Assembly (NCBI GenBank): GCA_024256265.1
Contig: JACGUK010000053.1
Span: 1-8,009 of the forward strand
Source: an archaeon
GTDB taxonomy: Archaea > Thermoproteota > Nitrososphaeria > Nitrososphaerales > JACAEJ01
Length of the DNA stretch: 8,009 bases
Direction: 5' to 3'
This document shows, one piece after another, positions 4,875 through 8,009 of the stretch; position 1 is the first letter of the stretch; each line of letters opens with the position of its first letter. Below the pieces are notes generated by a model, which saw nothing but the letters and a program-made list of their open reading frames with translations, made no database searches and was not told the origin of the DNA. The position numbers and the translations under genes were made by a program.

Positions 4875-5813
4875 TTATCTCTCTAAGAATACTTGCTTAT
4901 TGTAAGCCCTAATCTTTTGAAGAGCATAAATTAAAAAGAATAAAATAGATGCCAATCCAACGATAATTGTAACAATATCAGCAAAGTAAGAAAGACTACT
5001 TTCTCTTACAGCTTCATCAAAATAGTAAAAAGAATCCAAAAAGTAGTTGAACGACCAGTGAAGCAAAACCGCTCCAGGAAAGCCATAGAAGAAGTAAATC
5101 AAGCCTAAGATAATACCTGCTAAAAAGCTCGTCGTTACTTTGCCAATATCCCATCCAGCTCCAAACGCTATGTGAGCATAGCCAAACAACGCTCCGCTGA
5201 TGATGATAACAAAGTAGATGACCTTTTTATCTATCTTTCCTAGCTCTGAAATATAATTTGCTGGATGCCATAGGACTTTAAAAGGATTAAAATGAGTTCC
5301 TCTTATGAATAAAAGAAGAATAGCTACCGTCCCAATAATCGCCACTCTAAAAATTATCTCTTCCTCTATAGGGGCAATAGTAGTTGATACAAACAACAGA
5401 ATTGGTGGTTCTATCGGAGGAAGGGAGCCTGTTCCAATGCCTGCACTTTCTTGTAGTAATGTTATGAATACAGTGATCAGTAAAAGAGCTGAGAAAGTTA
5501 CAGCCAGTGTGGACAAAGTATTATCGAAGATGGATCTAAGTCCATAGTTTAAAGCCGATTTTGGAATTCTATTTAACGGTAAACGAGGTCCTCGAATAGC
5601 TTTGATAAAAAGAACTAAATAGATGAACCAAAGAATGATAAATAGCCCTTTAATGGGGCTATATCTTCCTAAATCTGTAATAAAAACGGTGTATAAACCT
5701 AATGGGAAAGAGATGATCATCAAACCTATAAGTAATAAAATAAGTACAATGTAAGCTAGGGCAAGAATAGTTGAAAACTTACTGTAGTTAACTTGGTATT
5801 TAACTAATGCCAC
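4875..5813 (-). CDS. CPBP-family (CAAX/Abi-type) intramembrane metalloprotease
   Basis: A 312-residue multi-pass membrane protein with the three signature motifs of the family: EExxxR as E151-E152-IIF-R156, FxxxH as F210-GYA-H214, and HxxxN as H252-WSF-N256. These residues bind the metal and perform peptide cleavage inside the membrane in relatives such as Rce1. About eight hydrophobic segments are visible, roughly 14-45, 52-71, 101-121, 137-148, 157-170, 198-213, 226-247 and 277-298, with hydrophilic loops near 72-99 and 172-197. Archaeal members have no assigned substrate; prenylated-protein processing, bacteriocin immunity and signalling are all known elsewhere in the family. The start is GTG at 5813, supported by GGAG six bases ahead. 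A small two-helix membrane protein is encoded 53 bases upstream on the same strand and might be a partner or substrate. Confidence 0.88.
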   Translation of the reverse strand: MALVKYQVNYSKFSTILALAYIVLILLLIGLMIISFPLGLYTVFITDLGRYSPIKGLFIILWFIYLVLFIKAIRGPRLPLNRIPKSALNYGLRSIFDNTLSTLAVTFSALLLITVFITLLQESAGIGTGSLPPIEPPILLFVSTTIAPIEEEIIFRVAIIGTVAILLLFIRGTHFNPFKVLWHPANYISELGKIDKKVIYFVIIISGALFGYAHIAFGAGWDIGKVTTSFLAGIILGLIYFFYGFPGAVLLHWSFNYFLDSFYYFDEAVRESSLSYFADIVTIIVGLASILFFLIYALQKIRAYNKQVFLER

Positions 5814-5819
5814 TTATTA

Positions 5820-5823
5820 CTCC
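5820..5823 (-). promoter_or_regulatory. Shine-Dalgarno site deciding the GTG start of the CPBP protease
   Basis: GGAG on the minus strand lies six bases before GTG at 5813. It is one of only two well-spaced Shine-Dalgarno sites in the window, matching the idea that this gene has a real leader. A TATA-like TTATAAAAAAG at 5853-5863 would give a leader of about 20 bases. Confidence 0.5.
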
Positions 5824-5865
5824 AATCAATAAATACAATCACTTCAGTTTAAATCTTTTTTATAA

Positions 5866-6180
5866 TTACTTTAACTTCATCTTGATACTCAGGAACAATG
5901 TAGAGCTGAGAAATAGCGCAAATACCATAGTCAAGGCTAAATTGATTAGAGCAGGGGATTGTGTCAAAGATGAAAAATCAGGTTGAGCTATGTCTATCAT
6001 CTGGTTAGAATCGCCCTTTGTTATATCCTCTCTATACGTTGGCGTTATGCCAAAAGCATCCCCTGAATATGCAACTTCTTGTGATAATGGAGGCATAATA
6101 GTTATAAGTAATAGAGCTAACGATAAGCCTAAAAACGAACCAAAGGCAATCTTTGCTCTCTCTTTCATCATCTTTCCCAT
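5866..6180 (-). CDS. Small two-helix membrane protein of unknown function
   Basis: I do not recognise this 104-residue protein. MGKMMKERAK is a basic cytoplasmic start, residues 11-29 are a first membrane helix or signal anchor, 30-76 form an extracytoplasmic, mildly acidic loop with no cysteine, and 77-98 are a second membrane helix ending in KMKLK. The predicted topology has both ends inside. The ATG at 6180 is 25 bases from the shared TATA element near 6205, so the mRNA is probably leaderless. The CPBP protease follows 53 bases downstream on the same strand; co-expression is plausible, but that gap appears to hold its own TATA box. The hydrophobic pattern and dedicated promoter make it a real gene rather than a chance frame. 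Confidence 0.7.
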   Translation of the reverse strand: MGKMMKERAKIAFGSFLGLSLALLLITIMPPLSQEVAYSGDAFGITPTYREDITKGDSNQMIDIAQPDFSSLTQSPALINLALTMVFALFLSSTLFLSIKMKLK

Positions 6181-6199
6181 TTATTTTATTGATAAAAGA

Positions 6200-6210
6200 C
6201 TATAAAATAC
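6200..6210. promoter_or_regulatory. Bidirectional TATA element between divergent genes
   Basis: CTATAAAATAC reads as a TATA box on both strands. Leftward it is 25 bases from the ATG at 6180, predicting a leaderless mRNA for the small membrane protein. Rightward the start would fall near 6230, giving the Rossmann-type gene a leader of about 25 bases. Whether both directions are used is inference. Confidence 0.45.
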
Positions 6211-6256
6211 TAACGATTAGAACAGCTTATTAACACTCTATGATTAATTTTTAGTG

Positions 6257-6997
6257 ATGCCAAACTCTCTTAAAGACAAATTGATCGTAATAGCTGGTGG
6301 TGGATACTTCGGTACAGAGGCATTGATCTCAGCAAAAGAATCCCTTGCCAAGATCATATTATTGGATGAATTTCATGATTGTAAAGCGAGCAAGTTTGCA
6401 GATGAAATAGTGAAAGGGATAGATTTAGACAAAGCCATGAATGTTAAAGCTAATAGTGTTAAGTTTTTCGTTTGTGATGCCATGGAATTTTTAAAAGATT
6501 TTCTAAAAAAGGTAACACCAGATTACATAGTCCCAGCCATACCCGGTCATCTAGTAGGGAAATTGGTCAAGAAATGGCTCGAGGATAAGGGCTTCAAAAT
6601 AGAAGTTAACTCAAAATTGGTAAGAGAAGTTTTAGATGATATTCCTAAGAGCGTGGTTATTCGTTGTGATGAGGATTCAGGGTTAATAGTAACGAGCTAC
6701 ATGCCAAAAGGAAGTTTTTGTAAAATTCCTTGTGATCAGCCAATAGAATTCTGCCCGACTACTGGCAAGCCAAAAGCAGGTCCTATGTATAAAGTGTTAG
6801 AGCATGCTACTTGGAATAAGGTAAAAGCATCAAAGATTCTTGTTAGCCATAAACTTCAGCGTGATGTAGGATGCTTCAGAGGAGAAGAGCTCACATCGTT
6901 TTTATCAAGCCTTGAGCAGATGGAAAAACCTTACAGCCTAGCCATTGGTACTTCTTGCACTTGTCATGGAATCTTGAATCTATTTTCAGTTTTATAA
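6257..6997 (+). CDS. Uncharacterised Rossmann-type protein with a nine-cysteine, possibly metal-binding, C-terminal half
   Basis: I do not recognise the family. Numbered from the GTG at 6254 (247 residues), 11-20 is a strand plus glycine loop IVIAGGGYFG, a dinucleotide-binding start. IILLDEF (34-40) suits the second strand with an acidic end, and FFVCDAMEFL and DYIVPAIPGHL follow as further strands to about residue 120. The second half carries C156-x3-C160-x6-C167, a lone C207 in GCFRGEE, and C235-x-C237-H238 near the end; C43, C74 and C138 lie elsewhere. The clustered cysteines suggest an iron-sulfur cluster or zinc site in a cytoplasmic protein, perhaps a redox or NAD-linked enzyme of an anaerobe. 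No membrane segment is present. The start is ATG at 6257 or the GTG just before it; there is no Shine-Dalgarno site. It is divergent from the small membrane protein and apparently monocistronic. Confidence 0.8.
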   Translation: MPNSLKDKLIVIAGGGYFGTEALISAKESLAKIILLDEFHDCKASKFADEIVKGIDLDKAMNVKANSVKFFVCDAMEFLKDFLKKVTPDYIVPAIPGHLVGKLVKKWLEDKGFKIEVNSKLVREVLDDIPKSVVIRCDEDSGLIVTSYMPKGSFCKIPCDQPIEFCPTTGKPKAGPMYKVLEHATWNKVKASKILVSHKLQRDVGCFRGEELTSFLSSLEQMEKPYSLAIGTSCTCHGILNLFSVL

Positions 6998-7031
6998 TTA
7001 ATAAGATGGGACGATCATTCAAGGTAATACC

Positions 7032-7055
7032 GCTTAAATAAAATGCTTAAATAAA
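7032..7055 (+). repeat. Tandem TATA-like direct repeat ahead of the ATPase gene
   Basis: GCTTAAATAAA occurs at 7032-7042 and again at 7045-7055, a 13-base period. Each contains the TATA-like CTTAAATA. The second copy would place the transcription start near 7075, giving a leader of about 17 bases that includes the Shine-Dalgarno site. Confidence 0.55.
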
Positions 7056-7078
7056 TTATGATGGGTTATTACACCAAA

Positions 7079-7083
7079 AGGAG
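7079..7083 (+). promoter_or_regulatory. Shine-Dalgarno site of the ATPase gene
   Basis: AGGAG, continuing as ATC, ends nine bases before the ATG at 7093 and matches the archaeal anti-Shine-Dalgarno. It supports 7093 as the original start of the interrupted ATPase gene. Confidence 0.55.
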
Positions 7084-7092
7084 ATCAAATAA

Positions 7093-8009
7093 ATGTTAAC
7101 TCATGTCAAAATAGAAAACTTTAGAGGAATTAAAGAGAATTAAAGAGGGCGAGATAGAGCTTGCTCCTTTAACGATTTTGTTAGGACCGAATAATTCTGG
7201 AAAAACAACTATTCTTGAAGCTTTGTTTTTAGCTCCAAATCCTTTACGTATGGTTCCTTATTATCCTATTGATATAGCATCAAAAGTTATTCACTCATTA
7301 CATGAAACTTTAGACTCTGAAGGATATGCGTTCTTGCTTTACAACTATTTGTCTGATCAGGCTAAGTTAGAATTTAATTTTAATGGTACCACATACCTAC
7401 TTAATTTTGTTAACAAGGGAAATTTTATCGAAATATCTGCAGAAACAAAGACTACTTCTGCTAAAGAATTATCTGGAAAAGTAATATTAGGTCGATTGCT
7501 TTTGTCTTCATATTATCAATACAGAGATTATGAAGCATTACTCATGGGAAACACACTCTTAGTAAATCCTAGTTTAATAAATGCAGGTTACAAACATCTA
7601 AGGAACAAGTGGGCATCTATAGTGAATTTAGGAGTATGTAAAAAAGTCGCTAAAGAATCTTCAGAATTTTCCTACGAGAGTTATAGAGACATAACTATAG
7701 AGCCTTTCCTTGGCGAAAGATTAGCTATATATGCATATCTTGAGGATGGAAGAAGGATAAGGTTAGGCGATTTAGGAGAAGGAATTCAGAATTATATAAT
7801 TTCAAAAATTCTTTATGAGTTAGAAAAGCCTAAGATTTTACTTTGGGATGATATAGAATCTCACTTCAATCCAAGGATTCTTTCAAGCATCTCTGAGTGG
7901 TTTTATGATTTATTAGAGGATGGAAGGCAAGTAATCTTAACAACTCACAGCATAGAAGCTACAAAGATAATCGCAGGCTTAAATGAAGAGAAAACATGGA
8001 TATATTTGA
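7093..8009 (+). pseudogene. AAA family ATPase (RecF/OLD-like, AAA_15/AAA_21 type), frameshifted near the start and running off the right edge
   Basis: From ATG 7093 the frame reads MLTHVKIENFRGIKEN and stops at TAA 7141. From 7148 another frame continues without a stop to the window end. Joining them by deleting one copy of a 10-bp duplication gives a normal SMC/RecF-like start (KIENFRGIKEGEIELAPLTILLGPNNSGKT). Rejoined numbering: Walker A GPNNSGKT at 28-35, signature LGEGIQ at 224-229, Walker B ILLWDD ending at D249-D250, and H-motif TTHS at 280-283. The second Walker B residue is aspartate instead of the usual glutamate. Such ATPases act in DNA repair or, paired with a nuclease, in phage or plasmid defence; any partner gene lies outside the window. 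In the downstream frame the first usable start is TTG at 7178, inside the first strand, and the first ATG (7249) is past Walker A, so no intact protein seems possible without frameshifting. Alternatives are a sequencing or assembly error or a reversible off-switch. Confidence 0.8.
7128..7147 (+). repeat. 10-bp tandem duplication that breaks the ATPase frame
   Basis: AATTAAAGAG is present twice in direct contact (7128-7137 and 7138-7147). Ten is not a multiple of three, so the second copy shifts the frame and brings TAA at 7141 into phase. Removing either copy restores an uninterrupted reading frame. Confidence 0.92.

Noticed and set aside
1..8009. Search for CRISPR arrays, insertion sequences and rRNA.
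   Set aside because: No spaced direct repeats of CRISPR type, no transposase motif, no terminal inverted repeats and no rRNA-like sequence were seen.

Overview
This 8-kb window is archaeal chromosome, most likely from a low-GC (roughly 38-40% by eye), possibly thermophilic lineage. The evidence is: two tRNA genes carrying short introns that fold into bulge-helix-bulge (BHB) motifs; TATA-like boxes about 23-29 bases ahead of start codons, implying mostly leaderless mRNAs; very GC-rich tRNA stems in an AT-rich genome; and archaeal-type proteins (GlmM-like phosphohexomutase, ThiL, a ribbon-helix-helix regulator, a divergent dCTP deaminase/dUTPase-fold protein). Several tiny noncanonical tRNA introns hint at the TACK side of the Archaea. 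That placement is inference.

Layout. Bases 1-2719 are on the minus strand: a surface-anchored beta-sandwich protein (1835-2719), then a phosphoglucosamine/phosphomannomutase (400-1740) whose end overlaps thiL (422 to beyond the left edge). Bases 2720-3522 are on the plus strand: tRNA-Thr(CGT) with an 11-nt intron, a ribbon-helix-helix regulator, and tRNA-Leu(GAG) with two introns (17 and 13 nt), one of which splits the anticodon. Bases 3657-6180 return to the minus strand: an uncharacterised helical protein, a divergent Dcd-family protein, a CPBP-family intramembrane protease and a small two-helix membrane protein. From about 6200 a bidirectional promoter drives the small membrane protein leftward and a cysteine-rich Rossmann-type protein of unknown function rightward. 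Bases 7093-8009 hold an AAA ATPase gene (Walker A, signature, Walker B, H-motif) that runs off the right edge and is frameshifted near its start by a 10-bp tandem duplication.

How the genes fit together. Only GlmM-like/thiL (overlapping) and perhaps the small membrane protein/CPBP protease (53 bases apart) look like co-transcribed pairs. The rest appear to be single genes with their own TATA boxes. I see no clear multi-gene new system. The items most worth a second look are the doubly interrupted tRNA-Leu, the minimal intron of tRNA-Thr, the duplication-broken ATPase, the Dcd-like protein with a histidine where the family has aspartate, and the nine-cysteine Rossmann protein.
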